From assembly GCF_002902085.1 (NCBI RefSeq), contig NZ_PPQR01000003.1:1-51219 (forward strand): a DNA stretch of 51,219 bases, written 5' to 3'. Shown here one piece after another: positions 43,017-51,219 of the stretch. Source of the stretch: Staphylococcus simiae. Lineage in GTDB: Bacteria > Bacillota > Bacilli > Staphylococcales > Staphylococcaceae. Position 1 is the first letter of the stretch; every line of letters starts with the position of its first letter. The position numbers and the translations under genes are program-made. The notes under the pieces are model-generated. The model made no database searches. It saw only the letters and a list, made by a program, of their open reading frames with translations, and was not told the DNA's origin.

Positions 43017-43895
43017 TTAAAAATTGCTTGCAAGATATTTTCCTGAAACATATAATTCATGCTCGTTACAAATTGATAAGATATCATTTAATGAATGGGC
43101 ATACGTCATATCGTTAAATAATGCATCGCTATCTAACGGCACATCAGTATAAATTTCTGCAAGTCGTTTCGACAAATGTAAGTTATCAATGTTGTCATTA
43201 ATCTTCTTTTGCTGTCCTGGCGTTAAGTCATCGATATGTTCAATCACATTTTCAACGGATTGATATTGTTGAATTAATTTTATAGCCGTCTTTTCGCCAA
43301 TTCCTTTAACACCTGGATAGCCATCTGCAGTGTCTCCCATAAATGCTTTGATATCAATTAATTGAAGCGGTTCTAGTCCATATTCCTCTTTAAAACGTGC
43401 TAATGTATAACGATTATAAATAGAAAAACCTTTCTTAATTAACCATACCTCAACATTAGGATTAATACATTGTAAGATATCTTTATCTCCAGTAATAATA
43501 TAAACGTCACTATGTTCACTATATTGTTTGGCTAAACTACCGATAACGTCATCCGCTTCATAATTGTTAACACCTATATTAACGAACCCTAATTGTTGTG
43601 AAATTTCTTTAACATAATCAAATTGCGGAATAAGTTCGTCTGGTGGTGCTTGTCTATTTTGTTTATAGCCGTCAAACATGTCATTACGAAATGTTGATTG
43701 TCCCATATCCCAACATACAGCAACATGCGTTGGCTTAACATCATGAATCGCTGTATAAATATGTCTGATAAAGCCTTGAATACCATTGGTTGGCACACCT
43801 TGTGAATTGTACATAAATTGTTGATGTAGACTCGTCGCATAAAAATGTCTAAATAATAATGCCATACCGTCAACAAGTAATACTCTATTAGTCAT
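43017..43895 (-). CDS. 5'-3' exonuclease (FEN / Pol I N-domain type, YpcP-like)
   Basis: This 292-residue stand-alone homologue of the 5'-nuclease domain of DNA polymerase I, a flap endonuclease and exonuclease, acts in RNA primer removal and repair. The metal-binding acidic residues are in place: Asp9 (LLVDGMAL), Asp63, Glu113-x-Asp115-Asp116 (YEADDVIG), Asp137 and Asp139 (TGDKD), and Asp188/Asp191. A helix-hairpin-helix follows (GVKGIGEKTA, 195-204). GAGG precedes the ATG. It lies 15 bp after the dynamin gene, the same pairing I recall for ypbR-ypcP in Bacillus subtilis. Because bacteria also have PolA, it is likely a backup or specialised nuclease. Confidence 0.93.
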   Translation of the reverse strand: MTNRVLLVDGMALLFRHFYATSLHQQFMYNSQGVPTNGIQGFIRHIYTAIHDVKPTHVAVCWDMGQSTFRNDMFDGYKQNRQAPPDELIPQFDYVKEISQQLGFVNIGVNNYEADDVIGSLAKQYSEHSDVYIITGDKDILQCINPNVEVWLIKKGFSIYNRYTLARFKEEYGLEPLQLIDIKAFMGDTADGYPGVKGIGEKTAIKLIQQYQSVENVIEHIDDLTPGQQKKINDNIDNLHLSKRLAEIYTDVPLDSDALFNDMTYAHSLNDILSICNEHELYVSGKYLASNF

Positions 43896-43910
43896 TGCTA
43901 GTCCTCTTTC

Positions 43911-46900
43911 CTACTTTAAAATATCATTTAATTGCTGATGTTTACTTTGTAATTGGTTAATCAATGCATCGTCAATATTAAATGATAATAATTCATTAAT
44001 TTGTGTCATTATATCTTGTTCCAAGTTATTAAAATGTTCATCGGCGACTTGTGACATTTGCGCCACTTTACTATCTAATTGTTGTCTTAACTCATTTAAG
44101 CCATGTTGTAATAAAGCTAATGTTTGATCAGTGATTTGTTGCTGAATCTCTCTTTGTGATGTTGGATTTAAAATTTTCCTTTTTGTTAATTGTTTCGGTA
44201 AATGATTTAACATCTCTTCAAATTGAATCGTTAACAGTGATTGGTCAACTGAGTCAAGCTCAATATCAAAGTTAGGCGTAACAAACACATGTACATCAGC
44301 TAATTTTTTAACTGTTGGTGCTAATTGTTCTATTAATTGTTCATTATAGTAGCGTTTAATACGTTCAACTAATACAGATTGTTCTAGGTATAAACGTTGA
44401 TGAATTTGATCCAAATAACGTTTCGTCGCCATTTTCTTTTCTTCATTAAAATCATGGTATTGTGTCATTTGTGTATTAAATATCGCTTTAGCATCATCTA
44501 AAATTTGTAGTTGTAAGCGTCCATTTAAATGATAAATTTGATCTTCAATTTCATTAATTGTATATTGCTCTGTTGTTGATATTAAGTTTGGACTTAATAA
44601 TTGTTGATGTTGGTATTGTTGCAAACGTTGTTGTCTAGACGCTAATTCAGCTTTATTCGTGTGATAATCATTAATCATTTGTTGATAAGATGCATTAATT
44701 TGTTGTAATTGATACGTCATTTGTTGCTCTAAAATAACTTTCGACTCAACAGTGGCAAATTGATCAATACTATCACGTAGCTGGTTGATACCGTTATCAT
44801 TTCCTTGCAGTGCTTGACGACTTGATACACTATAAATATCAGATTGTAGATTCACTTGATTTAAGGCATCTTCAACATATGTTTCAACGGCTTGACGGTC
44901 TTCATCAGATTCAGCTAAATCTACCGCATTGATAATCATCTTAAAGGCTTGATGATCATGTAGTTGGTTCATATTTTTCATATGCTCAATAAACGCTTTA
45001 TCATTATCTGTAAATGAATGGTTGAAATAACTAACATATAGAATTAAATCTGATGATGTTAAAATTTGTTCAGTTTCATTTGAGTGTCGTTGGTTATTAG
45101 AATGTAATCCTAATGAATCAACGATTATTTTATCTTTTAACCATTCATGAGATAAGGCAATATGCACTTTTTTGACAAAAGTTGCATATTCATCTTCAGC
45201 ACTCCATTTTTTCAAGTCATCTTGCTGAATCGTGTGTTGTTCACCGTGTGCAATCATATCGTCATACATTGCATAGTGTTTTTCTACAGCATTTATAAAT
45301 GCAAGTTGATTTTTTTCTAACTGTGCTTTCAATGTTGATATATCACTGGCAATAAATTCTTCCAACGTTGAAAAAGACATGTGGTGATATGTGACAACTT
45401 GATTAATTTCATCTAATAATTGTGCCTTTGATTTCAACGTAATGCTACTCGTATTGCCATATGAAATTTCTGTCGTAGCTGCTGTAGTTGGATTTGGCGA
45501 ACTAACGAGTATGGTGTCACCTAATAAAGCATTAATCAAACTACTTTTACCTGCACTAAATGTACCAAAGACACCAATTTTAACTACTTTATCATCTAGG
45601 CGTTGCAGTGTGTCAGCAATATCTTGTTTCGTTTGTTCAAATAATGGTACATCTTGAATGACATTTAGCGCTGCTGATATCGTCTGTTGATTAGAAGTTG
45701 TAACCTGAGCTGGTGTTGTATCACGCTGACTATTTGTATTTTGACTTTCATGTTGTTGATATTGATATGTCGTTTTTGTACGATCGATTAACTTATCTAA
45801 TGATTCATCTAAATGAATATAGTAATGGCGATAATTTTTAGTTTCTAAAGAGTGTCTTAACTCACTTAATTCTGTATAACGTTGGAAGTCTTCTAAATCA
45901 CTATTTTCATTCGTCGCTAATTCATCAGCTTGAACATTGGCTACAACATCTTCAAAGATAGGTGTCGATTCCTGTTCAACTAATTTTCTAATTGCTTTTA
46001 CTACGTCATCTGAAAACGTTAAAACATAAGTATTACTGATAGACGTTTGAGGTTGATATAAATCTTCAATTAATGTGGCTGTGATTTCATAATGTTGATT
46101 GAGCACACGGTCAGCAGTACCTTTGGTCGTAACAAATCGAGTAACAAAAGACATATCCTCACGCATGGGCTGACGTATTTGTTGATTCACACGTTGTTGT
46201 AATGCTTCAACTGCTTGTTCTAAACGCTGTTGTTGCATATCGTATTTTTTCTTCTTCTTATTAAACAGACCACCCACGTTAAAATCTTTAGACATACTTT
46301 CCAAATAACTACGCAATAATTCTCGCATATCATGCGTCATGAGATAGGCATTTTCAAGAATATTTTTACGTTGTTCTTTTAAAAATGACATAAGTTCTTG
46401 TGGATTATTTAATAATTGAGCCTCTTCACTAACGGCCTGATTTTGTTGCGTATTAATAAATGCTTGTTCGAAATCTTCTTCTGCAATACCTAAATCATCA
46501 AGGATATCTTGAATTTCATTTTGCAAATAGGATAACTGTGCCTCAGTAATATAATCGATGGTACGATGCGTAAAACTATCAAGGCTCTCTCGATGTTCAT
46601 CTAAATGCAGCATATAGTCTGATAACGCAGCTAATTCATTATTAGGACCATCGTATTTAGACACGTAAAATAAGCGTTCTAAGTTAATATCCCAATCAGT
46701 AATTGATTGTTCAACACGTGATTTAAAAGTGTCAAAAGTGAGTTCATCTTCGTTATGTTTATCAACTTGGTTAATTACAAAGACAACCGGTATACCCACG
46801 TCGTTCATATGTTTCATAAATTTAAAATTTAAGGCTGATTGTACATGATTATAATCAACAGTATAGAAAACCATGTTACTGGTATACATAAATTGTTCCG

Positions 46901-47354
46901 TCATCGTTTGGTGTGAAGACACATTAGAATCTACGCCTGGTGTATCTTGTAACGTAAAGCCTTGCTTAAATTTAGAAGATTGGAAGTTAATTTCCACTGA
47001 CTCTACATCAACATTTTGTCTATTCATCGCTTTCACTTCATCATAAGAATTCAATGTCGTGTATTGTTGATTCGGCAAATTTGCAATAATTTCGTTATTA
47101 TCTGCAACAGAAACGATAGCCGTATTACTCGTTGTTGGTACTGGTGAACTTGGTAATATTTGCTGTTCTAAGAGCAAATTAATTAACGTTGATTTCCCCG
47201 CTGAAAAATGCCCTACAAACGATAAAGTGTACTGCTGTAAGTAAACTTTTTTAATCACTTGGTTAATCGTATCTACTAACGCTGTGTTATTAGACTTTTC
47301 AACTTCTTTTTTTAATTTATATAAACGGTCTAATTGTTCTGAATTTGTCATCAT
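43911..47354 (-). CDS. Bacterial dynamin-like protein with two fused GTPase modules (DynA-like)
   Basis: The protein has 1147 residues made of two dynamin-like halves. The first P-loop is GHFSAGKST (about residue 43), with switch elements PTTSNT and DTPGVDSN and NQVDKH as G4. The second P-loop is GTFSAGKSS (about residue 596), with PTTAATTE, DSLGLHSNN in the G3 position and NAVDLAE as G4. Long coiled-coil helices and hydrophobic segments rich in Gln follow each GTPase. This head-to-tail fusion is the DynA (YpbR) architecture; B. subtilis DynA tethers and fuses membranes and protects the membrane against pore-formers and phage. The frame opens with ATG-ATG. The gene is transcribed with the exonuclease downstream and divergently from the PepSY gene. 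Confidence 0.92.
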   Translation of the reverse strand: MMTNSEQLDRLYKLKKEVEKSNNTALVDTINQVIKKVYLQQYTLSFVGHFSAGKSTLINLLLEQQILPSSPVPTTSNTAIVSVADNNEIIANLPNQQYTTLNSYDEVKAMNRQNVDVESVEINFQSSKFKQGFTLQDTPGVDSNVSSHQTMTEQFMYTSNMVFYTVDYNHVQSALNFKFMKHMNDVGIPVVFVINQVDKHNEDELTFDTFKSRVEQSITDWDINLERLFYVSKYDGPNNELAALSDYMLHLDEHRESLDSFTHRTIDYITEAQLSYLQNEIQDILDDLGIAEEDFEQAFINTQQNQAVSEEAQLLNNPQELMSFLKEQRKNILENAYLMTHDMRELLRSYLESMSKDFNVGGLFNKKKKKYDMQQQRLEQAVEALQQRVNQQIRQPMREDMSFVTRFVTTKGTADRVLNQHYEITATLIEDLYQPQTSISNTYVLTFSDDVVKAIRKLVEQESTPIFEDVVANVQADELATNENSDLEDFQRYTELSELRHSLETKNYRHYYIHLDESLDKLIDRTKTTYQYQQHESQNTNSQRDTTPAQVTTSNQQTISAALNVIQDVPLFEQTKQDIADTLQRLDDKVVKIGVFGTFSAGKSSLINALLGDTILVSSPNPTTAATTEISYGNTSSITLKSKAQLLDEINQVVTYHHMSFSTLEEFIASDISTLKAQLEKNQLAFINAVEKHYAMYDDMIAHGEQHTIQQDDLKKWSAEDEYATFVKKVHIALSHEWLKDKIIVDSLGLHSNNQRHSNETEQILTSSDLILYVSYFNHSFTDNDKAFIEHMKNMNQLHDHQAFKMIINAVDLAESDEDRQAVETYVEDALNQVNLQSDIYSVSSRQALQGNDNGINQLRDSIDQFATVESKVILEQQMTYQLQQINASYQQMINDYHTNKAELASRQQRLQQYQHQQLLSPNLISTTEQYTINEIEDQIYHLNGRLQLQILDDAKAIFNTQMTQYHDFNEEKKMATKRYLDQIHQRLYLEQSVLVERIKRYYNEQLIEQLAPTVKKLADVHVFVTPNFDIELDSVDQSLLTIQFEEMLNHLPKQLTKRKILNPTSQREIQQQITDQTLALLQHGLNELRQQLDSKVAQMSQVADEHFNNLEQDIMTQINELLSFNIDDALINQLQSKHQQLNDILK

Positions 47355-47617
47355 ACTTACCCCTTTAATCCAATACTAGCTATATCCATCCTTGTAATAG
47401 CTATCGCTCAGTCAAATTTTTAAAATAAGACTTCACTATTACATTGTTTATTTTATACTTCTAAATTTTATCATAGGGGCATGTTAAAACCTATGTAAAA
47501 AGCTATTAATTCACTATTAAGACTATGAATTTATTGAAATATTACAACTTTAAATAACATAGAGTAGTCTTTATGTATTTGTCACAAAGTGTTCACACAC
47601 ACTAAAAATATAAACCG

Positions 47618-47623
47618 TATAAT
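47618..47623 (+). promoter_or_regulatory. Candidate -10 box of the PepSY gene
   Basis: A perfect TATAAT lies 18 nt before the ATG at 47642. The best -35-like sequence, TTCACA at 47592-47597, is 20 nt away, longer than ideal. The transcript leader would be very short but would keep the GGAGGG ribosome binding site. No T-rich or palindromic operator is convincing in the 287-bp divergent gap. Confidence 0.3.
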
Positions 47624-47641
47624 ATTTGAGCGGAGGGAAAT

Positions 47642-48985
47642 ATGAAAAATACATTTAATCCATTACAAAGATTACATTTTTATGCAGCTTTATTTATTTC
47701 ACCGTTACTTATCACTCTTACCATTTCGGGCATCGGATACCTATTTTATCCAGAAGTGGAAAATAATATCTACAAAACTGAATTTTTCGGTGATAGTAAC
47801 ATAACAGAACATCAATCATTAAACAAAGCAGTACATCAAGTCGAACATCAATTTGATGGTTTTTATGTCAGTAAAGTAAGTGTCATGGCACAACCTTATA
47901 ATACGCGTATTACATTAGATGATATGGCGGGTAATCAAAGATATGTCTTTTTAGATCACAATAATCAGATAGTTAGTGACCAAAATGCGAAACACACGTA
48001 TTCAAATGTAATGAGAAACATACATAGTTCACTATTTACTGAAAATACGATTATTAATTATTTAGTTGAACTCACAGCCTGTTGGACAATTTTTATGATT
48101 TTGTCAGGAACTTATTTACTAGTTAAAAAGAAACTGTTAACTAACAAAAGCAAAGCATTACGCTTTCAAAAATGGCATGCTGTCATCGGTGTTATTATAG
48201 CGGTTCCAGTTTTTATTCTTGTATTAACTGGTCTTCCTTGGTCAGGATTTATGGGTAGTAAAATTGCTAGTTTAATGGATAATCATGGTAATTTAGGTCA
48301 AGGACAACTTGCCATCAATCCACCTAAATCAGACATCAATGAATTACCTTGGGCTACAAGGAAAAATAAACAACCAGCATCCGAAAGTGGCCGTGCACAC
48401 GCACATCACGGCAATATGGCTTTGCCTCTAACCAATTTGGACCATCAAATATCCATTGATAAAGTGGTAACCAATGCTGAACATGCAGGTATCAAAAAGC
48501 CATTTTCAATTGTCTATCCATCTGATATTAAGGGTGCATTTGTAGTCTCTAACTCTAGTAATACTGGCGTTACAGGTTTAGATGTTTCTCCTTACGATGA
48601 AAAGACACTGTATTTTGATCAATATAGTGGTAAAAATTTAGGAGAAATTAAATATCAACAATATGGCATTATTGCAAAGTGGTTTACTTGGGGTATTCCA
48701 TTACATGAAGGGCACTTATTTGGTATTGCCAATAAAATTATTAATACACTCGTATGCTTATTATTATTAAGTGCCATTGCTTTTGGATTTACATCTTGGA
48801 TCAAACGTGTCAAAGGTTCTTCAGTAAAAGTGCCTCGACGTGTTAAAAAACCAATGTCCATTTCTGTTATTGTATTCTTAATTATTTTAGGTGTCTTAAT
48901 GCCTTTATTTGGAATGTCACTTATTGTTATCTTTATTATTGAAGCATTACTCTATGTCAAAGATCGCAAACGAAAACAAAGCTAA
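47642..48985 (+). CDS. PepSY-associated transmembrane protein
   Basis: This 447-residue protein has the PepSY-TM layout: a first helix (about 13-37, ISPLLITLTISGIGYLF), an extracytoplasmic PepSY-like region with VSKVSVMAQPYNTRITLDD (about 75-105), a helix at about 140-160, WHAVIGVIIAVPVFILVLTG (about 178-197), a long outer loop with a second PepSY segment, and two to three C-terminal helices. The outer loop carries a His cluster (GRAHAHHGNM, about 250-259), and PLHEGHLFG lies near 353. Such proteins are often near metal or redox functions, but the substrate is not known. GGAGGG precedes the ATG. A strong terminator follows. The neighbour on the other strand has a Met/His-rich end. Confidence 0.85.
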   Translation: MKNTFNPLQRLHFYAALFISPLLITLTISGIGYLFYPEVENNIYKTEFFGDSNITEHQSLNKAVHQVEHQFDGFYVSKVSVMAQPYNTRITLDDMAGNQRYVFLDHNNQIVSDQNAKHTYSNVMRNIHSSLFTENTIINYLVELTACWTIFMILSGTYLLVKKKLLTNKSKALRFQKWHAVIGVIIAVPVFILVLTGLPWSGFMGSKIASLMDNHGNLGQGQLAINPPKSDINELPWATRKNKQPASESGRAHAHHGNMALPLTNLDHQISIDKVVTNAEHAGIKKPFSIVYPSDIKGAFVVSNSSNTGVTGLDVSPYDEKTLYFDQYSGKNLGEIKYQQYGIIAKWFTWGIPLHEGHLFGIANKIINTLVCLLLLSAIAFGFTSWIKRVKGSSVKVPRRVKKPMSISVIVFLIILGVLMPLFGMSLIVIFIIEALLYVKDRKRKQS

Positions 48986-48988
48986 AGT

Positions 48989-49036
48989 AAAAACGAGGTT
49001 ATTAGCACTTTAATCGGTGCTAACAACCTCGTTTTT
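48989..49036. terminator. Bidirectional terminator after the PepSY gene
   Basis: A 20-bp stem with one mismatch, 48989-49008 with 49017-49036, and an 8-nt loop, A-run on the left and T-run on the right. It starts 4 bp beyond the PepSY stop and could also stop transcripts from the convergent small gene. Confidence 0.93.
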
Positions 49037-49064
49037 GTTATAACTATTTAATTAGGTTCGATAT

Positions 49065-49105
49065 CAAGTTGGACAACTAGTTTAATTTGTTCGCACCCCA
49101 ACTTG
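49065..49105. repeat. Degenerate hairpin repeat
   Basis: A perfect 8-bp inverted repeat CAAGTTGG (49065-49072) / CCAACTTG (49098-49105) with a 25-nt interior. The right arm, CCCCAACTTGCAC, resembles the CTCCCAACTTGCA end of a small hairpin repeat common between S. aureus genes, as I remember it. It is probably a decayed copy. Confidence 0.35.
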
Positions 49106-49139
49106 CACATCAAATAACAAATATAGACATTTTAATTAA

Positions 49140-49484
49140 TTATTGCATATTCATATTCATGTGCATTTCATGGATTTTCATCATTAAACCATGTGGTATG
49201 TCATCATGTTTAACAATATCTTTTTTATAGAATGTCTTGCCATCATCTTTAGAAATCAACTTCACGAAGTCACCTTTTTTAGGCTTGAAGTCACTATCTG
49301 TGTCAATTTTAACATTATGTTTTACTAGTCCATCTTTTTCACTCACTACTTTTTCAGCAGTTGTTGAATTACTCATATAACCGTAATAAGTCGTCTTCTG
49401 ACTTGAAAATACCATCATGCAAATAATAATAATACCGATAATTAATAGTATTGCTGATAAGCCAATTCCCATTTTTTTACTCAT
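49140..49484 (-). CDS. Small membrane-anchored protein with Met/His-rich C-terminus (possibly DUF4889)
   Basis: This 114-residue protein has a short basic N-terminus, one transmembrane helix (about 6-26) and an extracytoplasmic domain with YYGYMSN, DFKPKKGDFVKLIS and TFYKKDIV, resembling a small beta domain. I think it belongs to the staphylococcal DUF4889 group, without certainty. The last 17 residues contain six Met and three His (from His98: HGLMMKIHEMHMNMNM), a composition seen in copper- or silver-binding segments of other proteins. AGAGGAG precedes the ATG. It is convergent with the PepSY gene. No function is established. Confidence 0.75.
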   Translation of the reverse strand: MSKKMGIGLSAILLIIGIIIICMMVFSSQKTTYYGYMSNSTTAEKVVSEKDGLVKHNVKIDTDSDFKPKKGDFVKLISKDDGKTFYKKDIVKHDDIPHGLMMKIHEMHMNMNMQ

Positions 49485-49554
49485 ATAAGTTTGCTCCTCT
49501 TAATTAGACATGTTCGTCTTTATTTTTCTTCATTTAATATAATATCACAAAATG

Positions 49555-50703
49555 TTAATTACTTTGTTGCTGAGTTTTGTTTAATTTTTTACCCCAATAT
49601 TGATAATAGGTACACTCAATATAACCATTAAATAATTTTCGACGCTTAGTTGCTTTACGATCTACTAAATATTCAAATTCTTTATTACTTGTTAATATAT
49701 ATGTTGATAAATATGGATGTTGTTTCATTAATTTACCAATATAACGATACATTTCTTCAACTTCATCACGATCACCAATACGTTCACCGTATGGTGGGTT
49801 TCCGATTAAAGCGATAGGCTCTTCGCTATCAATTGTTAGTGTATTAACATCTTTAACAGTAAATTGAATAATATCTGCTAGACCAACTTCTTCAGCATTA
49901 CGTTTAGCAATGTCAATCATTTGTGGATCGATATCTGAGGCATACACTTGTATTTCTTTGTCATAATCCGCCATTTTATCAGCTTCATCACGAAATTCAT
50001 CATATATATTTGCTGGCATGATATTCCATTGTTCAGATACAAAGTCACGATTAAAGCCAGGTGCAATGTTTTGAGCTATTAAACAAGCTTCTATAGCAAT
50101 TGTTCCTGAGCCACAGAATGGATCAATTAATGGTGTATTTCCATCCCAATTGGCAAGACGGATTAAACTTGCAGCCAGTGTCTCTTTAATTGGCGCTTCA
50201 CCTTGTGCTAATCTATAGCCACGTCGATTTAACCCAGAACCTGATGTATCGATAGTCAGTAACACATTATCTTTTAGAATTGCCACTTCAACTGGATATT
50301 TCGCCCCACTTTCATTTAACCAACCTTTTTCTTGATAAGCATGTTTCAACCGTTCAACGATGGCTTTTTTTGTAATAGCCTGACAATCAGGTACACTATG
50401 TAAAGTTGATTTCACACTTCTACCTTGTACGGGAAAGTTACCTTCTTTATCGATAATCGTTTCCCATGGCAATGCTTTGGTTTGTTCAAATAATTCATCA
50501 AAGGTCTTAGCGTTAAAACGTCCTACGACGATTTTGATACGATCAGCTGTACGTAACCATAGATTGGCTTTAACAATTGCTGACTCATCACCTTCGAAAA
50601 AGATACGTCCATTTTCTACTTGAGTCTCATAACCTAACTCTTGTATTTCTTTAGCAACGACCGCTTCTAAGCCCATTGGACATACGGCTAATAATTGAAA
50701 CAT
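49555..50703 (-). CDS. ypsC: THUMP-domain 23S rRNA guanine-N2-methyltransferase (RlmL/YpsC type)
   Basis: This is a 382-residue class I SAM-dependent RNA methyltransferase. An N-terminal ferredoxin-like plus THUMP domain (about 1-160) is followed by the Rossmann methyltransferase domain: PIDPFCGSGT-like motif I in LIDPFCGSGTIAIEA (about 191-205), a second SAM motif VYASDIDP, and catalytic NPPYGERIGD (about 299-308). The NPPY motif is that of N-methyltransferases acting on exocyclic amines, and E. coli RlmL makes m2G2445 in 23S rRNA; the target here is inferred by homology. AAAAGGAGAT precedes the ATG. In Bacillus and Staphylococcus this gene lies next to rnpB and gpsB, which fits the terminators to its right. 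Confidence 0.92.
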   Translation of the reverse strand: MFQLLAVCPMGLEAVVAKEIQELGYETQVENGRIFFEGDESAIVKANLWLRTADRIKIVVGRFNAKTFDELFEQTKALPWETIIDKEGNFPVQGRSVKSTLHSVPDCQAITKKAIVERLKHAYQEKGWLNESGAKYPVEVAILKDNVLLTIDTSGSGLNRRGYRLAQGEAPIKETLAASLIRLANWDGNTPLIDPFCGSGTIAIEACLIAQNIAPGFNRDFVSEQWNIMPANIYDEFRDEADKMADYDKEIQVYASDIDPQMIDIAKRNAEEVGLADIIQFTVKDVNTLTIDSEEPIALIGNPPYGERIGDRDEVEEMYRYIGKLMKQHPYLSTYILTSNKEFEYLVDRKATKRRKLFNGYIECTYYQYWGKKLNKTQQQSN

Positions 50704-51012
50704 ATTTTATCTCCTTTTGTCTTCATTATATTAATATTATAGTCAAAATTTATAAATTAAGTCATTTTCATACTATTAAACTACGTTTTAAGGTTAAACA
50801 TTCCAACATACTAAGGCTTCAGTAATCATATTCTACTTTTAAAAGTACATGATTATAAAGTCACTATCGTAACTGAGGAATATAATCAACTTAACAATCA
50901 TATTATCTAACACTCTAAAGTAGATAGTCATATTATATCAATTGTATTTATATTATTTAAACATTTGTAATGATATGATTCTTGGGACAAAATCTATTGC
51001 CACCAATTAAAC

Positions 51013-51078
51013 GGTTCTCTCACAAACCGAACTGATACATAATTAATTTTTATTTATCAGTCCTAAAAATAGAGAACC
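51013..51078. repeat. 66-bp imperfect palindromic element, copy 2
   Basis: The outer arms GGTTCTCT (51013-51020) and AGAGAACC (51071-51078) are perfect complements, and an inner ACTGATA / TATCAGT pair encloses an AT-rich loop. It is the better-preserved copy of the element at 2908-2973, of the same length, with 30 of 34 core positions shared. Confidence 0.6.
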
Positions 51079-51132
51079 AATGAAACGTAGACGAACGCCA
51101 TAATAACATACAGATAACTTTGGCTCTATAAT

Positions 51133-51180
51133 AAATTCGGTTGATAAGATAATTTGAAAGTTATCTTACCAACCGAATTT
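51133..51180. terminator. Long hairpin, probable terminator
   Basis: A 20-bp stem with one mismatch, 51133-51152 with 51161-51180, loop TTTGAAAG, followed by a T-run on the plus strand (up to 51184) and by TTTATTATAG on the minus strand. No plus-strand gene precedes it in the window; it may be the second, backup terminator of the minus-strand transcript entering from the right. Confidence 0.65.
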
Positions 51181-51184
51181 TTTT

Positions 51185-51206
51185 GAAAAAAAGGGCACAA
51201 TGCCCT
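51185..51206 (-). terminator. Terminator of a minus-strand transcript beyond the right edge
   Basis: A 6-bp stem AGGGCA / TGCCCT (51192-51197, 51201-51206) with a 3-nt loop is followed on the minus strand by seven T. By gene order in Firmicutes the transcript should be rnpB, the RNase P RNA; the 13 bases left in the window are too few to confirm this. Confidence 0.6.
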
Positions 51207-51219
51207 ATCATTTAAGTCA

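Larger units (their letters stand above)
50704..51219. other. Intergenic region at the right edge
   Basis: There is no credible reading frame in these 516 bp. Contents: the presumed promoter of the methyltransferase gene, a weak palindrome at 50823-50855 (TAATCAT / ATGATTA arms around ACTTTTAAAAGT), the 66-bp palindromic element at 51013-51078, and two hairpins at 51133-51180 and 51192-51206. Confidence 0.55.

Overview
The window is low-GC Firmicute DNA from a Staphylococcus of, or next to, the Staphylococcus aureus complex. The signs are a 29-kb ebh gene with a YSIRK-type signal, gene order typical of the S. aureus murG-ctpA-crr-msrB-msrA-fakB2-dfr-thyA-cvfC-ebh region, and Gram-positive ribosome binding sites throughout. 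It is probably not S. aureus itself. From memory of the S. aureus proteins, the dihydrofolate reductase and especially MurG here differ at roughly 10-15 percent of residues. The norB - amino-acid permease - threonine deaminase - alanine dehydrogenase block that I remember beside ebh in S. aureus is also missing. No tRNA, rRNA, IS element, prophage or CRISPR array was seen.

Layout. 1-125: tail of a plus-strand membrane protein. 424-4521 (minus): PAP2 phosphatase, murG, a GNAT acetyltransferase and the CtpA protease, all cell-envelope or general functions. 4801-9049 (minus): a tightly packed run of thyA, dfr, fakB2, msrA, msrB, crr and a YozE-like protein, joining thymidylate/folate synthesis, fatty-acid uptake, oxidised-methionine repair and sugar PTS signalling. 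9425-11496 (minus): a four-gene unit of a zinc-finger protein, a stand-alone Nfu N-terminal domain, the virulence factor CvfC (Nfu-N plus HEAT repeats) and a bacilliredoxin. 11673-12958 (plus): a preQ1-I riboswitch controlling a queuosine-precursor transporter, then an RNase H-like gene.

13101-42347 (minus): ebh, a single intact 9748-codon reading frame filling 57 percent of the window. It has a signal peptide, non-repetitive beta-rich N-terminal domains, alternating modules with a 510-bp period, 43 copies of a 126-residue helical repeat, one transmembrane helix and a lysine-rich tail. 43017-47354 (minus): a two-gene unit of a fused double dynamin and a FEN-type 5'-3' exonuclease. 47642-48985 (plus): a PepSY membrane protein, convergent with a small anchored protein with a Met/His-rich end (49140-49484, minus). 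49555-50703 (minus): a THUMP-type rRNA methyltransferase. The right edge holds terminator hairpins that probably close the rnpB transcript beyond the window.

The most notable points are the preQ1 switch whose pseudoknot captures the ribosome binding site, the duplicated Nfu-N domain in the cvfC operon, two covarying repeat subtypes and a three-unit super-period inside ebh, the exonuclease-dynamin pair, the possible metal-binding PepSY/Met-rich pair, and a 66-bp hairpin element present twice.
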